From contig JAQUUB010000001.1 of the NCBI GenBank assembly GCA_028694115.1, positions 139,814 to 203,813 of the forward strand: DNA of 64,000 nucleotides. The letters are read 5' to 3'. The DNA is from Lachnospiraceae bacterium. Its GTDB lineage: Bacteria > Bacillota_A > Clostridia > Lachnospirales > Lachnospiraceae. This document shows positions 23,459-31,106 of the stretch, piece by piece. Position numbers and translations under genes: made by a program. Position 1 is the first letter of the stretch. Each line of letters opens with the position of its first letter. The notes below the pieces were generated by a model that had not been told where the DNA came from, did not search any database, and saw only the letters and a list, made by a program, of their open reading frames with translations.

Positions 23459-23810
23459 TATGAAGAGATGTAAAAAGACAAAGATTCCTTTCTAGTTATA
23501 AATTGGATTTAACAGTGTCGTAATCAAAATAAGAAGTGCGCGGGAATAACATGTTCGAACCGACCGAGAATCGCCAACCATTGCAAACTAACGTAAAAAT
23601 TATGGGAAATAATCACTAAAAGGGTTAGAGTATTATAAAGAATATGCACGAGTACTTGATGCAAGGGATCAGTGGTACCTATTAGGCCTCTGTAATGTAT
23701 CCGCTTTTTGTTTAATATGATAAAGTATAAATCCGCTAAGCTATTGAATGTGAACCTGCGTCAATTAGTGTATCACTAAACGAAACAATGTGTATTTCCT
23801 TCCCCTATAT
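23459..23810 (+). other. Non-coding region downstream of the RT gene
   Basis: About 350 bases hold no credible ORF. Hairpins such as TTAGTG-TAT-CACTAA (23766-23780) and an interrupted GTAC...GTAC structure (about 23651-23679) are visible. The position after a reverse transcriptase makes it a candidate template RNA (msr-msd) or leader for the GNAT gene, but no clear inverted-repeat pair flanks it. No function can be shown. Confidence 0.35.
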
Positions 23811-23814
23811 TGGC

Positions 23815-23832
23815 TATGTACAATAGTTATAT
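23815..23832 (+). promoter_or_regulatory. Shared upstream motif, copy 1
   Basis: TATGTACAATAGTTATAT lies 15 bases before ATG 23848, followed by a purine-rich ribosome site. A near-identical copy occurs at 62043-62061 before ATG 62077, differing by one inserted A. Two copies upstream of unrelated genes suggest a phage promoter or regulatory element. Confidence 0.45.
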
Positions 23833-23847
23833 ACAGGAGAGGGAGTC

Positions 23848-24270
23848 ATGTCATACCGCATAAGAAGAGCTAAAGATCTATCAATGATTGTTACATTAAA
23901 TACAATCATCTTTCCAGAAGATGCTTTGCATCTAGATGAGCAAACCGTGGCTTGGGTAGCCTACGATAAGAACAATCAACCTGCAGCATTCTGTACTGCT
24001 AGAAAACTCGAAGATAGAGTTCTCTATTTTGACCGAGGTGGTGTTTTGAAAGAACATCAAGGCAAAGGTCTTCACAGAAAGTTAATTGAAATAAGGGAGC
24101 GTTATGCTCGTAAAAATAAATACAAAACAGCAATAACTTATGTAATGAAAGATAATATTAAATCATTATGTACATTAGTTAGATGTGATTACCTTATATA
24201 TACCCCTGTTTATCAGTGGGCCGGTAAAGCGGGAGATATGATCTATTATCTGATCAAAGAATTTAAATAA
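23848..24270 (+). CDS. GNAT-family acetyltransferase
   Basis: The 140-residue product has the GNAT core: a beta strand RVLYFDRGGVLKEHQGKGLHRKLI (about residues 51-74) with Q-x-x-G-x-G/L that binds the acetyl-CoA pyrophosphate, and the following strands TAITYVMKDN and IYTPVYQWAG. The substrate is unknown. It may modify a host protein or a toxin-like small molecule. It stands behind the shared motif at 23815. Confidence 0.7.
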   Translation: MSYRIRRAKDLSMIVTLNTIIFPEDALHLDEQTVAWVAYDKNNQPAAFCTARKLEDRVLYFDRGGVLKEHQGKGLHRKLIEIRERYARKNKYKTAITYVMKDNIKSLCTLVRCDYLIYTPVYQWAGKAGDMIYYLIKEFK

Positions 24271-24281
24271 AAGGACTTAAT

Positions 24282-24692
24282 ATGCATAATTTTAAAATCA
24301 TCCTAGGAGATCCTACTTGGGACGGCCACGGAAGACATGAAGAATATATTTTCTTATCAAGCGCCCCATTGAAGGAAGTCGAAAAAGCATATAAAAAAGG
24401 AGTGGCATTTATTGGATTAGATGTTACTCACTTCTGTCAAGAGCATGAAGAAAGCTCAATAAGTATGGATACTTATAATATCCTTAAGGATGCTGGAGTC
24501 GATGTAAGTAAGATAGATTCATGGGATGAAGACTGGATGATATATCCAGAGACACTTCTTCATTTAATTCTTGAAACTATACGTCTTTCTGGTGAAGAGA
24601 TTGAGATATCAGAAATCCCGTCATCAGCAATTCCAACATTTAGCAACCCAGAAGGAGCTGAATCCTTTGGGTATGGACTTTTCGCTTCGTAG
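24282..24692 (+). CDS. Hypothetical protein, tandem paralogue 1
   Basis: The 136-residue acidic product shares spaced residues with the next gene: N-F-K-I at the start, FLS, K-x-x-x-x-AY-K, SIS...IL, D-x-S-x-I, IPS/IP and a final FG-x-GL. The two are therefore diverged tandem duplicates. Function is unknown. Confidence 0.55.
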   Translation: MHNFKIILGDPTWDGHGRHEEYIFLSSAPLKEVEKAYKKGVAFIGLDVTHFCQEHEESSISMDTYNILKDAGVDVSKIDSWDEDWMIYPETLLHLILETIRLSGEEIEISEIPSSAIPTFSNPEGAESFGYGLFAS

Positions 24693-24699
24693 GTAAAAA

Positions 24700-25101
24700 A
24701 TGAACAATTTTAAAATAGAAATTAGGGGTTCTGAGGAATTCTATCGAACTTATTTTATCCTTTCAGAACATTCACAAAAAGATATTTCAACAGCTTATTC
24801 TAAAGCTGTAAAGAAAACACGGATAGATTTTATTGATGAAATTGCTTCTGAATACGATTATCCTTCTATAAGCATAGAGGACATGGATATATTAGCAGAA
24901 TTCAAGATAGACACTTCAGATATTGAAATCGATGAGAGAAGTTTATTTGGATATGTAACAGCTGATCAGTACATTAGAATGCTACTACAATTTATTAAAT
25001 TAGGAAATTCTAAAATTAAATTTGAAATACTTCCACAAGATATCATTCCCTCGCTTAAACTAGGGAGTAGAAAGAATTTCGGACAAGGATTAAGTGATTA
25101 A
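24700..25101 (+). CDS. Hypothetical protein, tandem paralogue 2
   Basis: This is the 133-residue partner of the 24282 gene, sharing NFKI, FILS, AY-x-K, the SIS-x-x-x-x-x-IL pattern and the C-terminal FGQGL. Overall identity is low, so the duplication is old. No domain is recognised. Confidence 0.55.
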   Translation: MNNFKIEIRGSEEFYRTYFILSEHSQKDISTAYSKAVKKTRIDFIDEIASEYDYPSISIEDMDILAEFKIDTSDIEIDERSLFGYVTADQYIRMLLQFIKLGNSKIKFEILPQDIIPSLKLGSRKNFGQGLSD

Positions 25102-25103
25102 TT

Positions 25104-25244
25104 ATGAGAAATAAAATAAATGACTTCCTATGGTGGATTAATCAAACCGATCTCTACCAGAATATTACAAGTTTACCGCCAGAAGCTATCTTTGCTGCTT
25201 CTATTGAGTTCCCTCTTATGCTTGTTCTTATTGTTCTAGTATGA
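25104..25244 (+). CDS. Small membrane-tail protein
   Basis: This 46-residue ORF follows 2 bases after the previous stop. It has a polar start (RNKINDFLWWINQTD) and a hydrophobic C-terminal segment (FPLMLVLIVLV), like a tail-anchored peptide. A ribosome site is poor (AAGTGATTAATT), so translation may depend on coupling. Confidence 0.35.
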   Translation: MRNKINDFLWWINQTDLYQNITSLPPEAIFAASIEFPLMLVLIVLV

Positions 25245-25253
25245 CGCTTTGCA

Positions 25254-25320
25254 AAAAGCCTTATAGGGGCTAAAAAGTTGAAAAAAAATTTGGGCGACTT
25301 TTCATTTTGGGACTTTTTTC
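25254..25320 (+). terminator. Terminator-like hairpins with T-runs
   Basis: AAAAGTTG (25273-25280) pairs with CGACTTTT (25295-25302), and a T-rich tract (CATTTTGGGACTTTTTTCC) follows. A smaller AGCC/GGCT hairpin lies just upstream. They probably end the 23848-25244 run. Confidence 0.5.
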
Positions 25321-25373
25321 CTTTTTTCTGCAATTTACAAGAACTTTTCTAAAAAAATATTAGGAATTTTGAT

Positions 25374-26348
25374 ATGAATATATTAGTTAAAGCTATTGCT
25401 GGTTCGCATTTGTTTGGGACAAATACTCCTGAATCAGGTACAGATTACAAAGGTGTTTATTTACCGTCGAGAAAAGACATACTTCTTAATAGAGTCGTAC
25501 CGTCTATCAGTATTAAAACAAACGAATCCGGTAACAAGAATACCAAGGAAGATGTGGACGTTGAATACTATTCACTACAGAAATTCATGCAGATGCTTTT
25601 TGAGGGGCAGACAGTCGCCTTAGAATTACTATGGACTCCAGAAGACATGATCATTGAATGTCATCCTGCATGGAGAGCTCTCCAAAAAAATCGTAACAAA
25701 TTACTTCACAAAAAAGTAACCGCCTTTGTTCACTACTGTAAGACTCAAGCTGATAAGTATGGAGTTAAAGGTAGTAGAATGGCTGCAGTAAAGAAAGCTA
25801 TAGATACTATTGAAGAACTCAAAGAATTCCATGTCGGCACGACAAAACTTATATATCTATGGGATCGCTTGCAAGGCCAATTAGCGAATACCGAGCATAT
25901 TGAGTTCGGTGGGCAAGAACTTCCTGGCGGAAAGGTATTCCATATCGAAATATGCAATAGAAAGTATCAGGAACATGCAAGCCTAGACTATACATTGAAT
26001 TCACTTAAGAAATTATATGAATCATATGGTCACCGCGCTAAAGCTGCTGAAAACAATAATGGCATAGATTGGAAAGCTTTAAGTCACGCATACAGAGTGT
26101 GCTGCCAGGCTATTGATATATTAAAAAACAAAACCTTATCTCTTCCACTTAAGCCAAAAGATTTAGAGCTCGTAAGAAATGTAAAACTGGGCACCATCCC
26201 TTTTGAAACTTTCCGTCCTATATTGGAAGCTAAATTAGAAGAGGTACTTAAGGCTCAGGCAGAGTCTACTTTGCCTGAGAACTTTGATTATAAATTCTGG
26301 TGTGAGGACTATGTTATGGAAGTTTATTCCGACATAGTAAACTCATGA
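25374..26348 (+). CDS. RlaP-like nucleotidyltransferase (pol beta superfamily)
   Basis: The N terminus has AGSHLFGTNTPESGTDYKGVYLPSRKDILL, where GS and the TDYKG acid form the nucleotidyltransferase core, and VDVEYYSLQKFMQML supplies a later acid. This is the pattern of the RlaP family (RNA-ligase-associated pol beta, COG3541). The length of 324 fits. RlaP proteins accompany RNA ligases and are thought to add nucleotides during RNA repair. An RNA ligase is encoded 1.6 kb downstream in the same run. Confidence 0.75.
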   Translation: MNILVKAIAGSHLFGTNTPESGTDYKGVYLPSRKDILLNRVVPSISIKTNESGNKNTKEDVDVEYYSLQKFMQMLFEGQTVALELLWTPEDMIIECHPAWRALQKNRNKLLHKKVTAFVHYCKTQADKYGVKGSRMAAVKKAIDTIEELKEFHVGTTKLIYLWDRLQGQLANTEHIEFGGQELPGGKVFHIEICNRKYQEHASLDYTLNSLKKLYESYGHRAKAAENNNGIDWKALSHAYRVCCQAIDILKNKTLSLPLKPKDLELVRNVKLGTIPFETFRPILEAKLEEVLKAQAESTLPENFDYKFWCEDYVMEVYSDIVNS

Positions 26349-26554
26349 AAAGAGAAAACTATACAAGTCCGCAACAGTGGATAGCTGAGAATCTAAAAGA
26401 GCCTTCACAGGAAACTAAATCTGCAGTGATACTTCTCTGGAGAGACATGCAAAGAATGATAGATCATTGGAAATTAAAATCTGAGAACTTTGAGAAAAGT
26501 TTTAAAAGAAGATCTGAAGATCTTGCTATTCTTAAAAAAAGAATGAAGCTATGA
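26345..26554 (+). CDS. Small basic helical protein
   Basis: The 69-residue product overlaps the preceding stop by four bases. It is very basic and helical at the C terminus (KLKSENFEKSFKRRSEDLAILKKRMKL), as in nucleic-acid-binding peptides or coiled coils. No family is recognised. Confidence 0.5.
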   Translation: MKRENYTSPQQWIAENLKEPSQETKSAVILLWRDMQRMIDHWKLKSENFEKSFKRRSEDLAILKKRMKL

Positions 26555-26790
26555 AAACTTGTCCTAAATGTAAAATCAGATGGCCTCATACTCTTCATTG
26601 TACTGCATGTGGAGCTGATATTACTAAGGTTAAAACAGAACAGGAAAAATTAAAGATAGCAACAGATGCGTTGGAACAATTCTGGATTGAACTTAATTGT
26701 ACTGGTCTTAGTTCTGTTGAATATGGATCTGAAAGATCATACCTAAGAGATAAAACTAAAGAGGCTTTAGAGGCTATAGGAATATTATGA
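26551..26790 (+). CDS. Zinc-ribbon protein
   Basis: The N terminus has CPKCKIRWPHTLHCTACG, two C-x-x-C knuckles about ten residues apart, typical of a zinc ribbon. A helical C-terminal part follows (EKLKIATDALEQFWIELNC). The 79-residue product overlaps both neighbours by four bases. Role unknown. Confidence 0.6.
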   Translation: MKTCPKCKIRWPHTLHCTACGADITKVKTEQEKLKIATDALEQFWIELNCTGLSSVEYGSERSYLRDKTKEALEAIGIL

Positions 26791-27041
26791 AAAAAATAAA
26801 GAAAATGAATGTAGCAAGTTATATAAATGAAGGAATCACTTTAGCATCTAATCATATACATAATTCTATGGATTGGGATGATATTGCCTGGGAATATATC
26901 AATAGCAATATAGATGAAGTTCAGAAAGAAATAGATAGACTATCTACTTATGAGCAGCTACTTAAAGACTATTTCAATACAGAGCAAGAAATGGATCTAG
27001 ATGAATTATGGAATAGATACAGAAAACTTGCAAAAGGATAA
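26787..27041 (+). CDS. Hypothetical helical protein
   Basis: The 84-residue product has a lysine-rich start and an acidic helical end (EVQKEIDRLSTYEQLLKDYFNTEQEMDLDELWNRYRKL). It is coupled to the zinc-ribbon gene by an ATGA overlap. No domain is recognised. Confidence 0.5.
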   Translation: MKKIKKMNVASYINEGITLASNHIHNSMDWDDIAWEYINSNIDEVQKEIDRLSTYEQLLKDYFNTEQEMDLDELWNRYRKLAKG

Positions 27042-27043
27042 TT

Positions 27044-27319
27044 GTGTTCAAAGATAACGAATCATTAATCAAACATATTAATGAACTAGAGATGCAATGT
27101 GTTAACGACAATGAAGAGATTAAAAATCTTAATGAACAACTACTTATTGCTACAACAGCATTAAAAGATATCTCAAAAACTTGCCCACTTCTTGCTGGAA
27201 ATAAACATGATATGTATACAGATAAAGCAGCAGATCTATTTTTGAGATCTACTGTTAGAAGACTGGAAACAGCAAGTAAAGCGATAAAGGACATTGAAGA
27301 TTATGGAAAAAAACTATAA
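27044..27319 (+). CDS. Hypothetical coiled-coil protein (GTG start)
   Basis: The start is GTG at 27044, preceded by AAAAGGAT. The 91-residue product is helical with heptad-like leucines (SLIKHINELEMQCVNDNEEIKNLNEQLL). Its end overlaps the next small gene. No function is recognised. Confidence 0.5.
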   Translation: MFKDNESLIKHINELEMQCVNDNEEIKNLNEQLLIATTALKDISKTCPLLAGNKHDMYTDKAADLFLRSTVRRLETASKAIKDIEDYGKKL

Positions 27320-27443
27320 AGAGCTTTATGAAATGAGTCAGAAGGTCATTCTTAAACAACAAGAGCGAATAAAAGAACTAGAAGAAAGCTGCAATAAAGC
27401 TTGGGATTTAGTTGATTGGGACGCAATAGAGGATCATGAATGA
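27303..27443 (+). CDS. Small coiled-coil protein
   Basis: This 46-residue ORF overlaps genes on both sides (ATGA at its end). It reads MEKNYKELYEMSQKVILKQQ and then RIKELEESCNKAWD, a short coiled coil resembling the preceding product. The overlaps and matching style support translation. Confidence 0.45.
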   Translation: MEKNYKELYEMSQKVILKQQERIKELEESCNKAWDLVDWDAIEDHE

Positions 27444-27979
27444 AAAAAATATATACAATTGAAAATAATGATATGTATTTAATGGGTACAGGCATGGAAC
27501 CTGATTGGACTCCTAATTGGGAGGATGCGTTATTTTATGGATCAGAAAGAGAAGCTAAAAGAGATCGAGATTATTTTGGTTTTAGTTTAGCTACAATTGT
27601 TCAACATGAAGTAATTTTATCAAGTCCACCTGCAATCCCATCTGAAGCTCGACCAGTAAAAAAGAAGAAGTATCATGTATACTTCGTTATTGAACGTGAG
27701 TTAGCAGAAGGTCAAACTATGCCTCATCTTAAAGTGGGGTATTCTCATGATCCTATTAAGAGACTAGCTCAATTACAAACCGGACATCCACTCAAGCTCG
27801 GGATGGAAGGCTGGTTTACTTATGACACAGAAGAAGAGGCTCAAGAAATTGAGTCTGCATATCATAGACTCTTTGGTTACTACAGAACTAATGGTGAATG
27901 GTTTCAATTAAGTGAAATCATTTGGAATGTTATTAGTGATTTTCCAAAAGAGAAAGGCTTTACAAGATATTATTGTTAA
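27440..27979 (+). CDS. GIY-YIG-like (T5orf172/MUG113) protein
   Basis: Residues ~78-165 fit the T5orf172 branch of the GIY-YIG superfamily: YHVYFVIE, then HLKVGYSHDPIKRLAQLQTGHP with the R in the catalytic-like block, and EEAQEIESAYHRLFGYYRTNGEWFQLS, including the E and the NGEWF ending. An N-terminal extension of ~75 residues is unassigned. It is not inside an intron. It may be a nuclease of phage origin or a free-standing homing enzyme relative. Confidence 0.65.
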   Translation: MKKIYTIENNDMYLMGTGMEPDWTPNWEDALFYGSEREAKRDRDYFGFSLATIVQHEVILSSPPAIPSEARPVKKKKYHVYFVIERELAEGQTMPHLKVGYSHDPIKRLAQLQTGHPLKLGMEGWFTYDTEEEAQEIESAYHRLFGYYRTNGEWFQLSEIIWNVISDFPKEKGFTRYYC

Positions 27980-27988
27980 AAGGATTAT

Positions 27989-29101
27989 ATGTCTGAATGT
28001 ATTACTAGAGTAGAACGGATTACAAAAGTAGAAGCTCATCCGAATGCAGATAAACTTGAGGTAGCTCATGTTAAAGGATGGCATTGCGTTGTGAGAAAAG
28101 GAGTCTATAAAGATGGAGATCTATGTGTCTATATCCCTATTGATTCTGTACTGCCTGAGGTCTTGTCTAATACCCTCTTCGAGGGAACTAACATTAAGCC
28201 AGCAAGCAGGATTAAGACCATACGACTCCGAGGGCTATACTCTCAAGGTCTAATCTGCAGCATTGATGATATTAGATTATATCTAGGAAATCATGGCAAG
28301 CATCCTAAGTACTTAGAAGGTACTGACTTAACTGCATTACTAGGAATCACTAAATATGAACCACCGGCTCCTAGCTTTCAATCATTTAGCGGAAGTAAGA
28401 CTGAAAGAAATCCAAATCCTAACTTTAAAAAGTACAAAGGTTTTGAGAATTTCAAGAACCATGTAGACCTATTTAATTCAGAAGATGAAATTGTTGCTAC
28501 AGAGAAAATTCATGGCACAAACTTTAGAGCTGGATGGATTCCAAGAGAGATGCCAACCAAATGGTATGCAATTCTTTTATTCAAGCTAATGTCTCTCATT
28601 AAAAAAGACTACAAATGGCAATGGCTAGTAGGTTCTCACAATGTACAGCTTAGTCCTGCTGGTAGTAGTTTATATGCAAACATTGCAAGAGACTACAATC
28701 TTAAGGAAAAGCTAAATAAAGGTGAGGAAATCTTTGGTGAAATTTTTGGACCAACAGTTCAAAAAGGGTATCATTATGGTCTTACTGAAGGACAGTTTGG
28801 ATTCGTTGCTTTTGATTTAATAGAGAATGGAGAATGGAAAGAGTTTAATTATCAAATTCTCCGCTTTAGAGAAATGGGTATTGATTCTCCTCCGATCTTA
28901 TTTAAAGGTAAATTTAAAGATATAAATATAGACGAAATCGTTTTAGGCGACTCAGTCATGGTTCCTGCTCAGAAAATTCGTGAAGGTGTTGTTCTTAGAA
29001 CAGTACAAGAAGAATCAACGATGCTCGTTAAGGGTAATCGTAAGATGCTTAAATGTATTTCACCTGAATATCTATTAAAAGAGAACACAGATTTTCATTG
29101 A
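27989..29101 (+). CDS. RNA ligase (Rnl5/DRB0094-like)
   Basis: Motif I is EKIHGTN with the adenylated Lys at about residue 173; GEIFGP (motif IIIa) and FVAFDLIENGEW (motif III) follow, and EGVVLRT (motif IV) lies before a C-terminal LVKGNRKMLKCI (motif V). The N-terminal ~110 residues form an OB-like domain (LEVAHVKGWHCVVRKGVYKDGDLCVYIPIDSVLP), as in the Deinococcus DraRnl family that seals nicked RNA. It is downstream of the RlaP-like gene, so an RNA-repair unit is likely. A large non-coding region starts at its stop. Confidence 0.88.
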   Translation: MSECITRVERITKVEAHPNADKLEVAHVKGWHCVVRKGVYKDGDLCVYIPIDSVLPEVLSNTLFEGTNIKPASRIKTIRLRGLYSQGLICSIDDIRLYLGNHGKHPKYLEGTDLTALLGITKYEPPAPSFQSFSGSKTERNPNPNFKKYKGFENFKNHVDLFNSEDEIVATEKIHGTNFRAGWIPREMPTKWYAILLFKLMSLIKKDYKWQWLVGSHNVQLSPAGSSLYANIARDYNLKEKLNKGEEIFGEIFGPTVQKGYHYGLTEGQFGFVAFDLIENGEWKEFNYQILRFREMGIDSPPILFKGKFKDINIDEIVLGDSVMVPAQKIREGVVLRTVQEESTMLVKGNRKMLKCISPEYLLKENTDFH

Positions 29102-29985
29102 TAAGTGCTTCGCTAATCAAAAGAACAGGAACTAAAAGCGGTTAGTGCACCCGTCCATTCGTAAACATTCGTTTACTCCCGGACTGCACAGCAACACATT
29201 CGTGTCGCTGCTGCGGAGCTGAACCGCGACAAGATACAGACTTAGAAATAGGACTGCGACTCTTGATTATTATTAAACCTATTTTGTTTCGAGATAGGTC
29301 TCCTTATAAAAGATATTGCTTTTGCCAAATTTAACAATGCAATAGCAAATCTAGTAAACCGTAGAAGGGTTTACAGTAGAACGGGAACGATAGCGAGAGC
29401 GGGATTCATTCCGCTTGTCATGTTCGGTCGAGCGACAGACGAGCTGTTGGTGGCCAGAGGGTAAGGGCCACCCCGAACATGTAAGCTACACTCCAATATA
29501 CTAGTGCAATAAAAATATGGGGAAGATCAGTACCAAGACTTAGAGTCTTAGAAGGAGGAATAACCTCCACTGATCTTTCTCATATCAAATTGCAATACGA
29601 AACAAATCTATTTTGATTCGAAATAGATAAAAGTATTAACGATATTACGTAAACTCTCTTCGGTACTCACAGCATCATTACTACTCCTACGGATACGTAA
29701 TGCCGCAGCGAACGCTTAAGAATTGAAGGGCAATTCAATTCTAGACTTCAACCGTCGGCCGAACGGCTACATAGTTGCACATACGTGCAATCGCGGAGCG
29801 ATATGTCTCCGTTGGCCTAGGTAAACCTTCATCGAGTAAACGTAATATCGAACGCTCCCCTTGACGATCTGAAGATCTCTACGCCACTACGTAGCGTAGC
29901 AAGGGTCGCTTTCAGGTTTGAAAGAGAAACAAATCTCTTTCAAACTTATCGAAAGAATGTTATTTATTAAAAATATAAAAAGGAA
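29102..29985 (+). ncRNA. Large ornate structured RNA candidate
   Basis: The 884 bases carry no credible ORF and are unusually rich in complementary segments: GCGGTT/AACCGC (29138/29222) enclosing GTAAAC-ATTC-GTTTAC and a CAGC...GCTG hairpin; GTAAACC/GGTTTAC (29354/29368); CATGTTCGG/CCGAACATG (29419/29473) enclosing GGTGGCC/GGCCACC; AAGATCAGT/ACTGATCTT (29523/29568) enclosing two hairpins as a three-way junction; TTACGTA/TACGTAA (29645/29694); TTGCAC-ATAC-GTGCAA (about 29774); CTACGC/GCGTAG; and an 11-bp stem near 29916-29945. It resembles GOLLD/ROOL-type phage RNAs in size and setting, but I cannot assign a family. Confidence 0.7.
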
Positions 29986-29990
29986 AACAA

Positions 29991-30248
29991 ATGACACTAG
30001 CTCAAATTTATTCTGTTGCTTGTCAGGCAGGTCTTCAGCATTTAGAAGTATGTCTCTCTGATGAAGTTTATTCAGGATCAAAAGTATCTAAAGTAGAAGT
30101 TGGATTCTATGATTCACTTCAAGATGAAGCTTTCTCTCAAGAAGCAATTGAAGATCATATCCTTGATCAAATCGAATATGGATCGGACTATGAGACGTAT
30201 GGCGCTTATGAAAGAGATAATGTTACCAAAGTTTTAGTAATTTCTTAA
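29991..30248 (+). CDS. Acidic hypothetical protein
   Basis: The 85-residue product has AAAGGAAAAC upstream. It starts with a helical segment (LAQIYSVACQAGLQHLEVCL) and continues strongly acidic (QDEAFSQEAIEDHILDQIEYGSDYETYG). The charge could mimic DNA, but no family is recognised. It directly follows the structured RNA. Confidence 0.5.
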   Translation: MTLAQIYSVACQAGLQHLEVCLSDEVYSGSKVSKVEVGFYDSLQDEAFSQEAIEDHILDQIEYGSDYETYGAYERDNVTKVLVIS

Positions 30249-30258
30249 GGGGATAAAA

Positions 30259-30450
30259 ATGCAAGTTCAAATAGGATTAGGTGGATTATTATTCATTATT
30301 TTCTTGATACTTAAACTTACTGGAACAGGTGCTATTGCACTCTGGTCATGGTGGTGGGTTACATCTCCATTATGGATTCCTATGGTTATTGCTTTTTGTG
30401 TCTTTCTATTTCTTATGTTTGTTGCAGTAATTGCTGCTATGCTCAAGTAA
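30259..30450 (+). CDS. Two-span membrane protein
   Basis: The 63-residue product is nearly all hydrophobic, with segments at about residues 5-20 and 28-60 separated by SWWWVTSPLW. AAGGGGAT precedes the ATG. It could be a small holin-like protein; no lysis enzyme is adjacent. Confidence 0.5.
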   Translation: MQVQIGLGGLLFIIFLILKLTGTGAIALWSWWWVTSPLWIPMVIAFCVFLFLMFVAVIAAMLK

Positions 30451-30455
30451 GTGCG

Positions 30456-30498
30456 CATCCCCTTGAGGATGTTAATAATAGGGTGAAATAATCCACCC
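30456..30498 (+). promoter_or_regulatory. Two leader hairpins before 30516
   Basis: CATCC-CCTTGA-GGATG (30456-30471... arms at 30456-30460 and 30467-30471) and GGGTG...CACCC (30481-30485/30494-30498) lie in the 65-base gap upstream of ATG 30516. They may stabilise or control the transcript; neither has a T-run. Confidence 0.35.
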
Positions 30499-30515
30499 GC
30501 CACTTAGGAGAGTCT

Positions 30516-30968
30516 ATGTCAGTTATTAAGTACCCAGAAGCAGTAAAGTTCTACAAGAAAAAGTCAGAACTACAAGTCAAACTTGCTAAGCCGGAAGCGG
30601 ACGAAGCAGGGAGAATTGTCAAGAAGGGTTGCGTATTCTTTGAAATCGCTAATGCGATTCCTGGAAGCGAAGAAGGACGTATTGATTGGAGTAATAAAAT
30701 TATTATGAAGATTGGTACAAACGATATAGCTTCGATCCTCCACGGGCTAAGAACTCGTGCACCAGAGATCAAGCTATTCCATTCTAATGATGCAGGTTCA
30801 ACAACTTGTACCATTAAACCAGGCAATGAAGGTTCTTTCGGTCTGCAGATCTTTAAGACTGCGGGTGCTGAAAAGAAAAATGCCTCATTGTATTTGTCGG
30901 GTCCAGACATGGTAGTGTTATCAAGTCTATTGGATGCGGCACTTCCTGTTACTCTGGGTTGGGCATAG
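30516..30968 (+). CDS. Possible ssDNA-binding (Whirly/PC4-like) protein
   Basis: The 150-residue product has alternating strands and a long loop (CVFFEIANAIPG, NKIIMKIGTNDIASILHGLRT, STTCTIKPGNEGSFGLQIFKTAG, ASLYLSGPDMVVLSSLLDAALPVTLGW). This beta-sheet-plus-C-terminal-helix order resembles Whirly/PC4-like single-strand-binding folds. The match is by pattern only. The gene has AGGAG upstream, two leader hairpins and its own terminator, suggesting independent and high expression. Confidence 0.4.
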   Translation: MSVIKYPEAVKFYKKKSELQVKLAKPEADEAGRIVKKGCVFFEIANAIPGSEEGRIDWSNKIIMKIGTNDIASILHGLRTRAPEIKLFHSNDAGSTTCTIKPGNEGSFGLQIFKTAGAEKKNASLYLSGPDMVVLSSLLDAALPVTLGWA

Positions 30969-30976
30969 CCCTCGTC

Positions 30977-31009
30977 GCCCTCATAGTGTAAAAGCTATGG
31001 GGGCTTTTT
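30977..31009 (+). terminator. Rho-independent terminator
   Basis: GCCCTCATAG pairs with CTATGGGGGC over ten bases with one T-G, followed by five T. It ends the 30516 gene. Confidence 0.85.
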
Positions 31010-31027
31010 AAATTAAACAATAAATAA

Positions 31028-31094
31028 AGAGTATGGAGTTATCAGCACTGGCCTAGGTTTAAGGGTTAAGAGACAAACCGTACTCTTTTCTTTT
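31028..31094 (+). ncRNA. Small structured RNA or long-loop terminator
   Basis: AGAGTATGG (31028-31036) pairs with CCGTACTCT (31078-31086) over nine bases, enclosing about 41 nt, and a T-rich tract follows. The arrangement matches a similar element at 62939-63006. It may be a short stable RNA with its own termination signal. Confidence 0.4.
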
Positions 31095-31106
31095 TAAAGG
31101 ATCAAT

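Noticed and set aside
23521..23580. Minus-strand tRNA near GTTCGAAC
   Set aside because: A T-loop-like word is present but no T stem or acceptor stem pairs around it.
29102..29985. Palindrome array like those at 36.2 and 41.3 kb
   Set aside because: 6-bp palindromes occur here at about the chance rate; the region is notable for stems, not for palindromes.
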